Below, piece by piece: positions 11,321 through 24,090 of a stretch of 64,000 bases of DNA. The notes under the pieces were generated by a model. The model was not told where the DNA came from and searched no databases. It worked only from the letters and a program-made list of their open reading frames with translations. How positions within the stretch are numbered: the first letter of the stretch is position 1; every line of letters starts with the position of its first letter. The stretch lies in the NCBI GenBank assembly GCA_010094045.1, contig ML986579.1, forward strand, positions 251,015-315,014, written 5' to 3'. Position numbers and translations under genes: made by a program. Origin of the DNA: Lojkania enalia (lineage: Eukaryota; Ascomycota; Dothideomycetes; Pleosporales).

Positions 11321-14300
11321 GCTAAGACGAAAGTGGGGGCTGTATTTCTACCGATAGACGGCATTCAAGCGTTATTTCTCTCGCTTTTATTTTTTGGTTC
11401 CAGGGGATATGCGAAGCCCAGCGCGTGGGGGCGGAGGGATACCTAGGTACGTCGCATAGTTGTGAGTGAGGATTTCTCGAGTGTTTTGGATGGAGCTTGT
11501 ATATTGTTTTTTTTTTTTAAAAAAAAAGCGCCTTTTTGTATCAAAGGTACAAAGGTCACTCCAACCCCTTTCCTCCGTAATACCAAAAATTTTTTTTTTT
11601 TTTTTTTTTTTGGCGCTCGCGATTTTTACGCGCTAGTTGGGTGCTGGCCATTTTTTCTTGGACAGACAATACGCTAGGTAGGCGCTGTGCTATCGCCGAA
11701 TGTATCACGTTCGCGTTTCAGACACGGAGTAGGCTGGTTATTGGATGATTTAAGTCAAATGAAGGGTCTGGGGGGAGCGGTTTCACAGGGGGCCAGTTCG
11801 TGAAACGGGGCATGCGAGGGATTATTAAATATAGGCTCACTCGATTGACGGGCGATAGTTGGACATGTGTGCGAAAAATGCGCGTTTGGCTAGATTTGTT
11901 TTAGGGCTGGCTCCAAATGGTGAAAAACGGTGGTTCCGGGGGGTTGGATTCGGTGGGCGGGTGTGTTATGTCGGGGGGAAGTTTGTGACGTGTGACTTGA
12001 AGTACAGGGCGAGTTGATTTAAGACTAAAACAATGAAAAGGAAGTATGCTGTTTGCGGGTATTTGGCCGCTAGTGCGAGGGGGTTTTGGACTGATGCAAC
12101 CCTTGTGATTCGTATGACTGGCGCGACGCTCATGGCTGATGAGATTTAGAAATTCATAGCGTGGTTAATTAAATTGATCGACGGACTTAGACTGCATTCA
12201 ATTATCTTGTAACTTCGCTGTCTATGTCTAATACACATGCGACTGTTGGCATCTTTGGACTCTGCAGTTTTGCCTTTAATGAGTGGGGAGTGTAGCAGAG
12301 CTGCATAGGATTCCGTCAATGTCGCGCAAGATAGATAATCACGACGAATGAACGGATCAGCGGCGGAAAGAAAATTTTCGTTTGAGATAGCAAGGCGTCA
12401 ATAGACTGTTTAGTACGTCATGCAATGCGATTGCTGGGCTTCCGGACTTTTGTGAGTCGTCGTCGGTTTTAGCTCTGAGGTGGGTTCAAGGCTGAGCAAG
12501 ACGTGCAGCGATGCTGTGATGGTTGACTGAACGCCTGATTGGGAAATTTTGTGCATTGAATCGGACTTTCTTCGCTCGTGACTCGTAGTGTCTCGCGCAT
12601 TGCGCCCTATAAGGCCTAAAGGACATTCGTCGGTCGGAGAAACTTGCAGAGCCAACAAGAGGATGAGCGGTGAGTTTTTTTGTTAGTTTTTGGCACTACC
12701 ATTTGGTGATGTCTTAACTAGAGAGTTTATTCGGGGAAAAGCGGGCGGGGCTGAAGGAAGGTTGAGGCTCATACGACGAAGACCGGAGTCATGACTGGTA
12801 CTTGTTAGAGGAGCTTGTGGGCTAGCATCTACGTCTAGACCTCCATGTATTGAAAAATTGCGATGTCATAGGATCGGTTTAGAAATGAATTGGAGTATAA
12901 TACTCCTTCGTTCTAGGCCTTCCGGCCTTGTGAGGCTGTATACCGGGGCACGATTCCTAGCCATGGAGGTAAAGCGCAGCCGAAAAGTCATTGCCGGCAC
13001 AGCTAGCAGTTCCCAGCATCAATTCATGGGCAGTGCATTCCTATTGCTTTTCTTATTAACGCAATCATAGAGAAAGCTAGAAGAACGGAAATTGCACTAC
13101 CGCCTTAGTGCGGAGAGAACGATAAACTGAAAACTTGCGTGATTCATTTGAATTGATGTACTTACTAGTTGCGTGCCGCTGGGAGTGATGCGCATATCTA
13201 ATGCTCACAATTTGGTGCTCCAGAGTGCTAGAGTGTCTACACGAAGTCGCAGGATCAATTCAATTGCACCACAAGATGAGCGGTGAATTGTTCCTGCCTC
13301 TTCGAGCAACTCACGTGGCTGCCTGATGCTAGGTTGCTAGGTACCGAGGCGGGGAATCCATGGGGCTAGGAAGAGACGAGTAGATCATGGATGAATGAAC
13401 GCGGAGCACTGGTTGCGATGGATTGTAAAGAGAGGATGAGCGGAGGACGGCTGTTGTTCCTTCTCAGCCACACTAGGCCCTCGGCGTTTTATCGATTGTG
13501 CAAGACATGTTTGTGGCAGAGCATACGGCGCAGCACAGGCGAGAATTAGCGTCCGAAGTCTAAACAGACATTTGGGACAGTTCTGTCTCTATCGCGGTGC
13601 TGGTGTGGCGCTCAGGCTTGCTGCCGATGTCGACATTTCGATAGTTTACGAATCATACTATGGACGGTAGCCGACAGATCCTGTTTCTCATGCGCCAACT
13701 TTCTGTTTCCATAAACGAGGCGAATGAAGTCGTGATACGGTCGATCTCAAGCCACTCGAAACGATGGAACGTTAAGGTGCTGCTCCGCCCGCGGGGTTCG
13801 GTACCTACCGTTTTCACTGAGCATGATCATCTATATTGCGTCCTTTGGCTCCTTTATCATGCATTGGGATGCTGCCCCCCTCTGACCTCATCGCTCGCCC
13901 CGAGGTCGCTTGCAATATGGCACAACATCGTGCTGGCCACAATGATGCCATCCCTATCTGGCTGTGGGTCTAGCGAAGCTAATATCCGCATGTGTCCTTA
14001 ATATGAATGCGAAACGGTCCATCTCAATTTCCCTCACGTGAGGTGTGGTGAGAGGAGGGCCTAAGTGGGTTGGCCCTGCCGGCTTCGCACACTAAAAAAC
14101 CAACTATGGGGCGTAACAAATGACGAAGCTCGAGTGCGGGACGTTCAGGCACATCTGCCTCTCACTGGAGGCCGTCGTTTGGTTTTGGGTGACGCATGAA
14201 AGTAGCGCCCAGTCGCAGGAGCCCCTTGGGCGTGCGTGCTGGCTCCAGTCAAGAAGCCCGGTCGTCTTCATGCGGCCGCTGGTGATCGATTTATCGATCT

Positions 14301-14890
14301 AGGGCACGTCCTAATGAGGAAGTGTCGCAGGCCCCGCGCTGTTTCAGCCTCCCGAGCCAATCAGGCGCCACCCCTTAGGGAGGCCCGCGACTGGCCATGA
14401 GGCTCCCATGCTCCCCTTCTCGCTGCGTCGGCCACGCATCACTAGAGAAATTGCCAGTGCCAGCGTCTGCACAAATTTCTCCTGTCGCCAAACTTAGGCC
14501 ATCCGACAAACTGGCGTCCACACCACCGCCATGCCGGAGCACACACTCCCTGCCGCCCGGCTGCGCTATCCATCAATCTCCCGTCTATGCCCAATCGCAG
14601 CCCCAGCCCGCGCGGCCGCTTGCCATACCTCGGCCGCCTCGAAAGGATGAAGCAGTCCATCATTCTCGGCACGCGGACTGGCTGAGCAAATACGGCATGG
14701 TACTATGCGGGAGGCTGCCGACAGCCAAGCCGTTTCAAATGCTGAGCTTTCTTCTATGAGCTTGGTGTTTATGGCCCATGTCTGGCTTGCGAGTACATGA
14801 GCCACTCCTTCCCCATCCAAGCACTGCAATCCTCACGGCTCTGAGCCTCGAACTGTCTCTCATTCCTGTCAACTTTAACACTCCTTCGCT

Positions 14891-14914
14891 TCATTCATTC
14901 ATTCATTCATTCAT
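14891..14914. repeat. (TCAT)6 microsatellite
   Basis: Six perfect copies of TCAT in the CT-rich leader region of the protease gene. It is likely length-polymorphic between strains. Confidence 0.9.
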
Positions 14915-15355
14915 TAAGAGGTTCCCCCTCCCGGCTTGAAGCTATTCATTATCCTCCATATCTCATCTCTTCCTATCTACAACCTTCAATTCACCCGGCC
15001 CTACCTTTATATTGTTTCTTGTCTGTTTGAACTAACATCTCATTCGACACCTGATACACGTTTCTACCTCACCTTCATTGCTTGCGCGTTGATGTAAGTC
15101 TTGGTCCCTTCTCGCTTATCTAAGGCGTCGCATTGAACACCACTATACTCGAGAGCCCGCACCCTCAACTCTACACGAGTTGATCAATCTTGTTTACAAG
15201 ACGTCTCACATCGTTCCGCCTCCAACTTCGTATATTACCTCTTTCATTGTTCTCCTTCAATATAAACTCCCCTCACGCTCTCTCATTCAAGCATCACACT
15301 AGCTCGTTGGAGTGAGCCATCATTGACAGCAAACAGCGCTTATCGTTTCTGTTTC

Positions 15356-15363
15356 CACGTGAC
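15356..15363 (+). promoter_or_regulatory. E-box CACGTGAC close to the protease start
   Basis: CACGTGAC lies 76 bp before the protease ATG. CACGTG is the bHLH core used in fungi by Cbf1/Pho4/SREBP-type factors; which factor acts here is unknown. Confidence 0.35.
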
Positions 15364-15439
15364 ATATACGACGGTCACACATTTATACAATTCTTTTCGA
15401 GCTTTTCCTTAGGGCCGGGTTCCTATTATTTCATTCAAA

Positions 15440-16819
15440 ATGAGGACGGCCCTCGCCTTTTCAGCACTGCTCGCTTCATGGGCCTCAGTCTCTTCCCACC
15501 CTACCAAGAGGGGCGAAGGTTTCATCTCTCCTCAACACAACTCCGGGCATACAACCGGAAGTGAATCCAACAAGCAGGTCATCGCCGTGCTCAACAAGAA
15601 CCTTCGGTCTAACACAGACATCGAGGAGCTACTAGGTCGCGTTGGTCTCTCTCTTAATCACACTGATGTCGAAGCCTTTTACGACAACGCAGCTTTCTCA
15701 GCTGTACAAATGAAAGTTTCCTCCCACTGCACTGAGGCGCTCAACGCCATGGATGAGATTTCACAAGTCGCTGAATCTGTAGAAATCAGCGCCATGGTCA
15801 CGCAGGACACCGCTCCATGGGGTCTACAACGTATCTCGAGCTCTACTACAGTTTCCGGATCTCCCCGAGGACAGGATTTCGCCTACACTTTTGACGACAC
15901 CAATCTCGGCGAAGGTGTTGATGTCTACGTTATCGACACAGGCGTTCGCGCCACACACGATGTGTTCAGTAATGGAGGACGTGTTGCACTTGGATTCAGT
16001 GCCTTTGCTGGTGCCGATGCTTCAGACGAGGCTGGTCATGGCACCCATGTTGCCGGAACCACTGGCGGACTAATCTTCGGGGTAGCTCAGAAGACCAACA
16101 TCATTTCCGTTAGAGTTCTCGATGCCCAGGGCCGAGGGAATACTACAGACACCATTGCCGGCTTAAACTACGTCGTGGATCAGCACACGCGCCGCAAGAA
16201 CCAGCCCGGTTTCAAGGGATCCGTTATAAACATGTCGCTAGGTATGGGAGGACTCGCCCCATCATTCGATGAGATTATGCGCAGCGTTTCTGAGGAAGGC
16301 ATTCATATCGCAGTTGCCGCTGGCAACGACGCCGTAGACGCTTGCGGTTCATCACCCGCGTCGCAAGGTGGAGCAAACTCCGCCATTGTTTCGGTCGGGG
16401 CGCTGACCATCGATGATACCATATCGGAATTCTCGAACATTGGAGAGTGCGTTGACATCTTCGCCCCCGGCAGCCAGATTCTGTCTTCTTGGCCTGCAGC
16501 TGACAACACCCTTAATTTCCTTTCGGGAACTTCAATGGCATCTCCTCATGTTGCAGGTGTTATGGCCTATCTACTGGCTCAAGATTCTACCGGAGCATTG
16601 GTCAATGACCCTGCCGCCTTGAAAGCGAAGCTTCTGGATATGGCACTCTCCGATAAAGTTGAAGGCAATACCCAGGGTGCAGCGAACTTGCTACTGAGCA
16701 ATGGTGCGGATGGGAGCCAGCAGCGCTTGGTAAAGAACTGGGTTATTCCTGACGTCGGTGGCGATTGGGCAAGCAAGAGATGGCAAGTGCATTCTTACGA
16801 GTCCCCTGTCGTATACTAA
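15440..16819 (+). CDS. Secreted subtilisin-like serine protease (S8, proteinase K type)
   Basis: Single exon, 459 aa. Residues 1-19 are a signal peptide (ALAFSALLASWASVSS). An I9-type propeptide follows to about 122 (VIAVLNKNL, VEISAMVTQ), and the mature enzyme starts around AMVTQDTAPWGLQRIS. The catalytic triad is complete: Asp166 in VIDTGV, His200 in GHGTHVAG and Ser365 in GTSMASPH; the oxyanion-hole Asn296 sits in AAGND. About 60 residues beyond the catalytic domain, with no recognisable domain, end the protein. It should be an extracellular or vacuolar endopeptidase with broad specificity, matured by self-cleavage of the propeptide. The absence of introns contrasts with neighbours but is not rare in this family. 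The long CT-rich leader and E-box suggest regulated expression. Confidence 0.93.
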   Translation: MRTALAFSALLASWASVSSHPTKRGEGFISPQHNSGHTTGSESNKQVIAVLNKNLRSNTDIEELLGRVGLSLNHTDVEAFYDNAAFSAVQMKVSSHCTEALNAMDEISQVAESVEISAMVTQDTAPWGLQRISSSTTVSGSPRGQDFAYTFDDTNLGEGVDVYVIDTGVRATHDVFSNGGRVALGFSAFAGADASDEAGHGTHVAGTTGGLIFGVAQKTNIISVRVLDAQGRGNTTDTIAGLNYVVDQHTRRKNQPGFKGSVINMSLGMGGLAPSFDEIMRSVSEEGIHIAVAAGNDAVDACGSSPASQGGANSAIVSVGALTIDDTISEFSNIGECVDIFAPGSQILSSWPAADNTLNFLSGTSMASPHVAGVMAYLLAQDSTGALVNDPAALKAKLLDMALSDKVEGNTQGAANLLLSNGADGSQQRLVKNWVIPDVGGDWASKRWQVHSYESPVVY

Positions 16820-18278
16820 GAGAGAGATTATGGTAGAAACTAAAAAGATACCCTCATTAACGGCCAAGGAAAAGGAAGTTATTAAGAGTCATTGGTTGCA
16901 TCTTGGTTAGGATAGCAAGAACATGCATAATATTTCGCTCTCAAGCGACCACTGCAATAGTACGGCGTGAGCTCTGGGTTTTCATTGTATTTTTTTTAAG
17001 TCATCCCGGAATCATTCGCTGCAAGGCGTCTGCCAGACAGCATGAGTAAACTGAAAGGAATGGGTGCAGGTGGACTTTTGAAAAGCCGCGAAATGGCTTC
17101 TACTCCAGATAAATACCTAGTACGCCCGAAAGGTCACTACAATTACCCTGAAATGCATTATGAAACTTGAAGTGACTAGCTAGACCGAGTACCAATTTTA
17201 TCCCATAACTGTCTTCGGATCCCTAACACCAGCAGTTCACCTTCCACTGATTTTGGACGCTTCTGTGGCTATCGATATCAGAGTTTGCCCACAACAATCA
17301 ATCAAGTTCGCCAAGCCGTTGTTTTACACCCAGTCTGTCCGCATCACAAAACATGCGACAATACCAACCTCATCGTATATCCGATGCCTGAAGGCGATCT
17401 AACACAGCGCGTTATGATCCTATCGTTTCGGGGTGACACAACCATACCTCATAGGATCTTTTTTCAATCATGACCCTAGCAGAGATCGAAGAAGAACGTC
17501 GCACGTGACGCCGCGCATCGGGCACCTTCCAAAAGAAAAATCAGGGCCAATTCCGCCTCAATGGGATATTCGTCATCCCTTCAGATATGGCTTAGTTCAT
17601 CTCTCTTTCTCTGTAATTTGGATACGTAATTGAACATCAGTAACTCTCGCCGGTTGGCCGTTCCTTGGAAAATTTGCGGCTCAAATTCTGGTGTTCCTAC
17701 AGTCATTCGCCGTTCTCGACACCAAATCTAGTGTCGCGACGTTCTTCATACAAGGCGCATCCAAACTTCATCCTCTTGCCCAAGGAAAACTGCACCGGAA
17801 ACTTCGAACGCATATGGGAGCAGGGACTTCTGCGATCCGCTGCTACAAAACGATACTTTACAACTCTCGCTCGGCAGCCCTCTCAAGAGAAAAGTATCCC
17901 CGCATACCTTGCGAATGGCCGGTAAAGGGATGCTTGGAGGTTTGCCTAGTGGGAAGTGCCCGCTTCCATCGTCATTCCAATGTTCACCATTCCGTGAGAC
18001 TTCCTAAAATAGAGAGTTAGGAAGAAAAAGTTCGCTTGCTCGGCCAATGCGCCAAAGCGATTTGGTTGGTCGAGCTATTAGTGAACATCCGTTACGGCCC
18101 CAACATGCGTCGAAACAAGCCTCTGGAAGCGCTGAATGGGCGCTAGCTTGCTGTGCCGCCCTCATATGCAAGCAAGAGGCATAATTCTAGAGTATATAAT
18201 GGTATCAACCGCTTTGCTTCCTGTCTATCGCCTCTTCCATCGTTTACCCTTATCCGTAGACATTCGAAGTCCTTTTCG
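16820..18278. other. Spacer between the protease and the membrane-protein gene
   Basis: About 1.5 kb; short plus-strand frames at 17.3-18.0 kb show no family features, start context or splice partners. A CACGTGAC E-box lies at 17502-17509. Nothing else is supported. Confidence 0.5.
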
Positions 18279-20642
18279 ATGTCTGAGCTTGAGCTAGATA
18301 CCCGATTTGTCAAACTTGGGACATGGACGAATTTCGATCAGGGGCCTATAATTGGCAAAACTATTACCGCCAATGCAAGGACAGGTACCCTCATTGTGGC
18401 CCTTCTTGCTGTGCTTTCAACCTTAGGTAAGTAACACAGCAATAATACAACATGTGATTTAACGCAGCTTTGACAACCCCTAGGCACGGCTCATCTTTGG
18501 AATCTAGTTGCTTTCTGCATCCACCAGCTTCGGGCAGATGGTCGTCTCGCAGATGCACTATTTCTACAACAACAGGCGCTGCTGCGTACGCTTCCACCTC
18601 CAAGCACTCTAGTTGCGGATGTGTTCAAACTAGGATGGTCTTGGAGGAATAAAACTCGTCGTCCGATTATACGATCAATTCCTCTCATTTTGCTTGCGCT
18701 AATTTTTGCTGCGGCAACACTGGCAGCAAGTATTTTCTCATCTCTAGTTGTCGATAGCTCGAACCTAGCTGTTCTAGTTAATAGTCCATTCTGTGGAAGA
18801 ATGACTGTACTCCTACCTCCAGCGATGCATTCAATTACCGAGTCATACGAGCGACAATGCTATGGCAATGGTTCGCGACCCGGAACTTGCAATGTCCTTT
18901 CCCGTCCACGAATCCCCATTGCGATACAGAATGCTTCCTGCCCGTTTAATTCGACCATCTGCGCGCATGCTGCCGTCAGTCTCGATTCCGGCCTCCAAAA
19001 CATCCGTGATCTGTATGGTTTCAATATACCATCAGATCATAGCCTACAAATCCGCAAGAAAACCACGTGTGCAGTCCTATCCACCGAGGGACGCACAGAT
19101 ATATCAGATGCTGCAAATACCGAAGTTGCCGATAGCTTTGTTGTATCTAGCGGAGAGTATCTGGCCCTTTATTACGGTTCGCAGGTTGTAGATTTTGAGT
19201 CCTTTACTTTCAACAAGACAACACCGACTTTTGTGAATAGTCTTATGAAGGCGAACGTTACACGGGATTTCACTTTCGGGTGAGTTGTCTTGGCAATGAC
19301 GTGCTTCTGAAAGGTGAGACTTTCACTAACATAGCTCTACAGCAGTGTAGTAGATTTTAACACAGGAACTATCCCGACAGCATACTCTTTCCAGTTCGAT
19401 CCTATTCCCGAGCTGAGAAATAATCATGGCGATATTGTCCTCATATTCGTCTCTTCAAATTCCGTGTTATACGAAGAGCAGGTCAATGATCCTTTATTCG
19501 CAGCGGACACTTTTGAGAGTCCAGCTACCAGTTTGCTCAGTACGCAGGTGATGCGGTATGGGGCTAACGATCCGACTAGGCCTGTGGGATGTCTAGAGCA
19601 GGTAGGATTAATGTTTTTGCTATCCATATCGGATGCTAAATTATCTGAAGTTTCAATACTGCCATCGTCGCACATCTAGAGAAGATTTCTGCACCGAATT
19701 GGGTAGTCGTCAAGACCCTAAGCTGGTCGACACCGATTTTCCTGACGCGAATAATTTTCAGCGAGCGGCTCTTCGACTCCTTGCAACAATCTATCAAACA
19801 AGTGATATCTCTAAGGCTTCAAGTCGTTTCATGGCTTCAGCAGCGATCAACATACAGGGCGTTATAGACTCCCTGCCTAATGACCAGTGGATCCAGGAGC
19901 TTGCAAGATGGGAGTCTTTGTGGTGGACAGGGACCCAAGTCTCTGTGAGAAACTATGCAGTAGGGGATCCGTCGATCCCGCCTTCTAATACCACTTTGGG
20001 GTCCAATCCGGCTGATGATAAGGAACTCTGTCGAGCCTATAAGACAAAGAAAACGAGCAACGTAGTGTGAGTTTTGATGACCCCCCATATCATTTCCTTA
20101 GCATGTCACGCCGATCACTCTCGTCACGTCCAATGCTACTAAGATTCACCAAACCCTTTCCCCCTTCCTTCCATTCGCGTGATATCCATACAGCCCAATC
20201 TCAATGTAAGCCAAGTAAACTATGCGTTCTAATGCGCCCTAGCAACATCAACGTTTTCGGCCTCGCCTTAGTAATAACAATCACCCTCCTCATAACCATC
20301 CTCGACATCACGATCCTCAAATTTGCCATCTTCCTCACCCGCTTCCGGCGCGCCCTGGCCCCGCGCGTCGACCGATGGATCCAAGACGGCATCTGGCAGC
20401 TCCAGAGACGGGCATACGAGGCTCGTGGCCACGGCGAGTGGATCAACCTCCAAAACGAGATCCCGGTGACAAGAGATCGGAGAACTCTGTCAGATTTGGC
20501 GAGGCTGGATGAGGTGGAGCGGAAGCCGGAGTATGAGAGGACGTTTTCAGCTAAGGTGGAGGCGAAGAGGGGGGTTGTGGCGGTGAGAGTTGTGGAAGGG
20601 AGGAGAGGGGAGGGAATGTTTGATCGGAATAATGTGATTTGA
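18279..20642 (+). CDS. Multi-spanning membrane protein of unknown function, 672 aa
   Basis: Five exons: 18279-18426, 18484-19279, 19343-19601, 19651-20066 and 20243-20642. Each junction keeps the frame; the sum is 673 codons with the stop. Membrane segments: TGTLIVALLAVLSTLGTAHLW (about 35-55), IPLILLALIFAAATLAASIFSS (about 125-147) and a late one, GLALVITITLLITILDITILKFAIF. Between the second and last lies a large Cys-containing, Asn-glycosylation-rich region that should face outside or the lumen (CGRM, CYGN, CNVL, CPFN, CAHA, CAVL). I recall this layout (TWTN near the start, LRTLPPP, KLGWSWR) as a common uncharacterised ascomycete family, often present in several copies near HET or secondary-metabolism loci. 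The last intron is 176 nt and its acceptor is the least certain border; a nearer acceptor would leave only a 35-nt intron. Function unknown. Confidence 0.78.
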
Positions 20643-21727
20643 AGGATGCTTGCGAAGAGGCGAGGTAAATCATGGGCGAGGGCTTTTTTAAAGAGGCAAT
20701 GCATAGCAGAGTAGAATTAGATGTCAACGGAAATCGGGTCCACAAGAAAAATCACATAGATGACGACATGGAGAGGACTGGGAATGGATATTCAGTCTGG
20801 TGTTTATTACGAATCGATTGAGGAACTACATGGTCTGGTTCTGCAAAGAAGTAAAACACCGAGCGATATTTCATGGAGCCATGGGGTTATCGCATGTATA
20901 CGGCTATTATAATTCAAGATTTTTGGGGCATCGGCTAAGGGCTTGTAAATACGAATGTAAAGAACTCATGGAATGGAAGTAATACTACGGGAATATTTGG
21001 CAACAACATATTACTTTTCTAAAGCTCGAAGCGCGGCGTTGCGGATTCATCGTCGCTTCCCCAACAGAAAAGATGTAGAAGTGAGAATAAGGATGGCATT
21101 ACTGCTTTTGGAGTATGCCTAGGTGTACTGAAATTTTGTTTGTACTACTGATAGTTTTCCCTAGCAGAGTTTGCAATACGCGGCGTTGAGCTTCTGAAAA
21201 GTGTTGTTGGGGAATAGGTGGAGAAAAGGATGTGTCTTGATTCTGTCACAAACCTTTTGGTGAATGTGTAGGGATGCATAGCCGCTTTAAGTTGGGAGTG
21301 GGAACAAATTTGAGATGTATGGAGTGATTATTTTATTTGCTTTCGAGTTAGTCTTTGGTTGAATAGGTTTCGCGTGCTACTATTGGGGATTGTTGGTTAG
21401 CTTGGTCGCATAATAAGTTAGAGAAGCCGTGTGTTCGAGATCGCCAACAAGGAGCGGTAACATAATTTCCCGGCAAACAAGGACGAAATATACGACATGT
21501 TTATTAAAGTAGAACAACAAAGAAGATACTATGTGGTTAGTGAAGACTATTTCTTAACTCTAATAGGCCTAGCCGCCGCTCGCGTAAGATTTCCCTTCCT
21601 AGCGGCTAACATCGATTCCCTTCCCCATGCACAAGCCGTGGAACACATGGCGCTGCACCAGTCAAAACCAATCCGCACCTCACACCTTCCACCACTTTCC
21701 AACATTCCATTACTAGCTCCTTGAATT
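20643..21727. other. Spacer between membrane protein and SET/MYND gene
   Basis: About 1.1 kb without supportable coding sequence or notable repeats. It carries the 3' end of one gene and the promoter of the next. Confidence 0.5.
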
Positions 21728-23498
21728 ATGTTCCCTTCTGAAGATATCTTAGTGTCTACTATAACGTCACAAAATCCAACTGCTCCAACTATCGGTGCAC
21801 CATTCCATCTCGCCCGCTCTCCAATATGCGTAACCGCGACTGGAGAATGTATCGGGGATGGCCTATTTGCAGGCCAGGATTACAGTGCCGGGGAGCAGAT
21901 CACTTCGATTGAGCGGCCTCTGATAGGATCCATCGACACGCAGCGGCTGAAAGATACATGCGCAAACTGCTACGTATGGACAGAGGGGTCATCTCTCGGG
22001 TCGAGGCTATATGTGAAAGATGGGACCAAAGTGCAGACCTGTGCTGGATGTAAGAGATTCCGATACTGTAGCAAGGTATAGCATTTCTTTCTTTTTCTCC
22101 GTCGTTGGACAGGAATATTTGCGTATTAACGCCACCCAAGCCCTGCCAAAAAGAGGCCTGGAACCGAGGCCATAAACATGAATGCAAGGCTTTGAAGCCC
22201 ATAAGCGACAAGGAGATCCCAAAAGCCGTGCTAGCAGCTATGGAGCTTTTAATTCGGCGAAAGCATGGTCTCATCGCCGATTCGGACTGGGTGCTGCTTT
22301 GCCGACTCGACACGCACATCGACGACTTCAAGAGGAACGGCAAGTATGGTGGTATCGAATTGATGGCCATGGGCACGAGCCAGTTCTCTTGGACGCAGGA
22401 TACTTTCAGCAAGGATTTTGTCGCTGGCATGTACGCGAGGGTAAAATACACACATATATCCTTTATATTTATTTATTATTCGGCCTGTTCCTGACAACGT
22501 TCTAGATTTTGACTAACTCGCTGACGATCGTGACGCCCACGTTCGACCCGCTGGGCATCATGGTTGACCCGGTACTCAGCCATCTGAACCACTCGTGTGA
22601 CCCCAATGCATTCATCGTCATGGATGGATCAGAAGCCGTAATTCGGACACTTAAACCAATTGAAAAAGACGAGGAGATATTAATCTCCTACATTGACACT
22701 ACAAATCCATACGCTCGACGCCAGAGCGAGCTCCAGGCACGCTGGTTTTTCACATGCCGTTGCAAAAAGTGTCAAAAAGGTGCTACATGCTCCGAAGATA
22801 AGTGGGCCATCTCACCCCAAAACTTAGCTAGCGAGTGGAAAGCCATTGCAGACGATCTGATCAAGAGCGAGGCCGAGACACAGAGTCCAGCAAACCATGT
22901 CGGCGACTCCAGAGACGAGAAGAGGGTTGCGGCTCTCCAAGCCAAGGCCTTCGTATTGTATGAGGAACAGCAAACCGCCAATCCTTTAGAAGCTATCGAG
23001 AAGATCCGGGTTGGCATGCGGCTATGCCATCAGAGTGGGCTGTGGCCACCGCATCGCCAACCCTATGCCGCGCTACGGGAAGATCTGATTCTAAACTTGC
23101 TTTCTGTTGGCAAATACCGGGATGCATGGACCCATAGCGCGAAGAGGTACTGGAATATCCTACCGGCCCTGTACCAGGAGAAAGTGCATCCGCTGCGTGT
23201 AGTGCATATGTGGCAGACGGCTATGCTAGCACTGTATCTAGCGAATGAGTCTGAACCGGTGGCACCTGGGGTCGAACTGGGACTCATTGCATACGCGTTG
23301 ATCTCCGAGGTCAAAGACATATCGCAGCTTAGTCATGGGGAAAATAGTGCATTCGCGAGGAGTGTGCAGAGGAAATACGGCGAGATAGCTACTGAAATGC
23401 AGTCGGAGCTGGGCGCGAATGCAGGTGATATAATGAGTAGTGCTATTAAACAGCAAATAGCACTATTTAGAGAAATGAGTGATAGAGTAGAATACTGA
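21728..23498 (+). CDS. SET and MYND domain protein (SMYD-like)
   Basis: Three exons, 21728-22075, 22141-22440 and 22506-23498, 546 aa. A split SET domain begins about residue 33 (ICVTATGECIGDGLFAGQD). It is interrupted by a MYND zinc finger with all ligands present: C78, C81, C105, C108, C114, C118, H127 and C131. SET resumes with the cofactor-binding NHSCDPNA motif (about 244-251) and the EEILISYID motif, followed by a post-SET CRCKKC cluster. The C-terminal third is helical and TPR-like, as in SMYD proteins. The expected activity is S-adenosylmethionine-dependent lysine methylation of histone or non-histone targets; the target cannot be read from the sequence. Both introns are 65 nt and phase 0, and splicing at 22075/22141 rebuilds the MYND finger exactly. 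Confidence 0.9.
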
Positions 23499-23718
23499 GA
23501 CTCCGTCTAGAAGGGTTTTTAAAACTTGGTGCTTTGATAGTCTCGCCGTTTATTTACTATCACTGACTGCAACACTCTGAATGATATTTGGCTAGACTCT
23601 TTTACCGACAGTGAGCGCGCCAAATCCCTCATTCATCTATCTAGCTTCTTGCTGATATATGTTTTTCACTGGAGCGCTATTTTGGGGCTGTTGAATCTCT
23701 CCGGGTTCATCTTTCACC

Positions 23719-24090
23719 ATGCCCACTGTCACGAACCACCTCGCTCCCTGGCTCGATTCTCATCTTGTCGAAGCCGGAGAGATATTCGGGCCGGTCCAAC
23801 CAGGCAAGAAGCGCGGTAAGTGATTTTGCGTCTAATTCTGACGGGGTTCTTGCTAATGTAGTGAATCCTAGGTGCTGGTAGCATGGCCGACACGACATCG
23901 TCTACGAACCCTAATCGACAAAAGACCACCAACCAAGCCAACCACTCTGAAGAAACTGGCCAACAAGTCGAACGCTGCTACGAAGGACGGTCTTACCAGT
24001 GCCGAGGAAGGTGGAGCACTTTTCTCTAACATCTACGACTCACCCATTAAGCAAGAACCGGAGTACGGCATGGATGATGATTTTGCTTAA
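23719..24090 (+). CDS. Small hypothetical protein, two exons
   Basis: ATG 23719 (TTCACCATGCCC) opens 97 nt ending in a strong donor GTAAGT at 23816. Acceptors at 23871 and 23881 lie after a TGCTAAT branch point. The 23881 acceptor continues the frame to TAA at 24090: about 101 aa, basic in the middle (RLRTLIDKRPP, TLKKLANKSN) and acidic at the end (YGMDDDFA). The 23871 acceptor gives a different frame that stops at 24029 (SMADTTSSTNPNRQK). No domain or targeting signal is recognised. It follows the SET/MYND gene on the same strand after 220 bp. Function unknown; the exon structure is tentative. Confidence 0.45.

Larger units (their letters stand above)
11321..15439. other. Long gene-poor spacer upstream of the protease
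   Basis: About 4.1 kb with no supportable gene. It holds a T12A9 run (11507-11527) and a T22 run (11590-11611), then mixed sequence with only short frames. From about 14.3 kb it becomes GC-rich with a CCAAT-type box (GAGCCAATCAGG, about 14353). The last 550 bp are CT-rich, a typical fungal leader, suggesting a long 5' UTR for the protease gene. Confidence 0.5.

Noticed and set aside
13660..14001. 113-codon frame in the spacer upstream of the protease
   Set aside because: No start context, splice partner or protein signature; length is compatible with chance.
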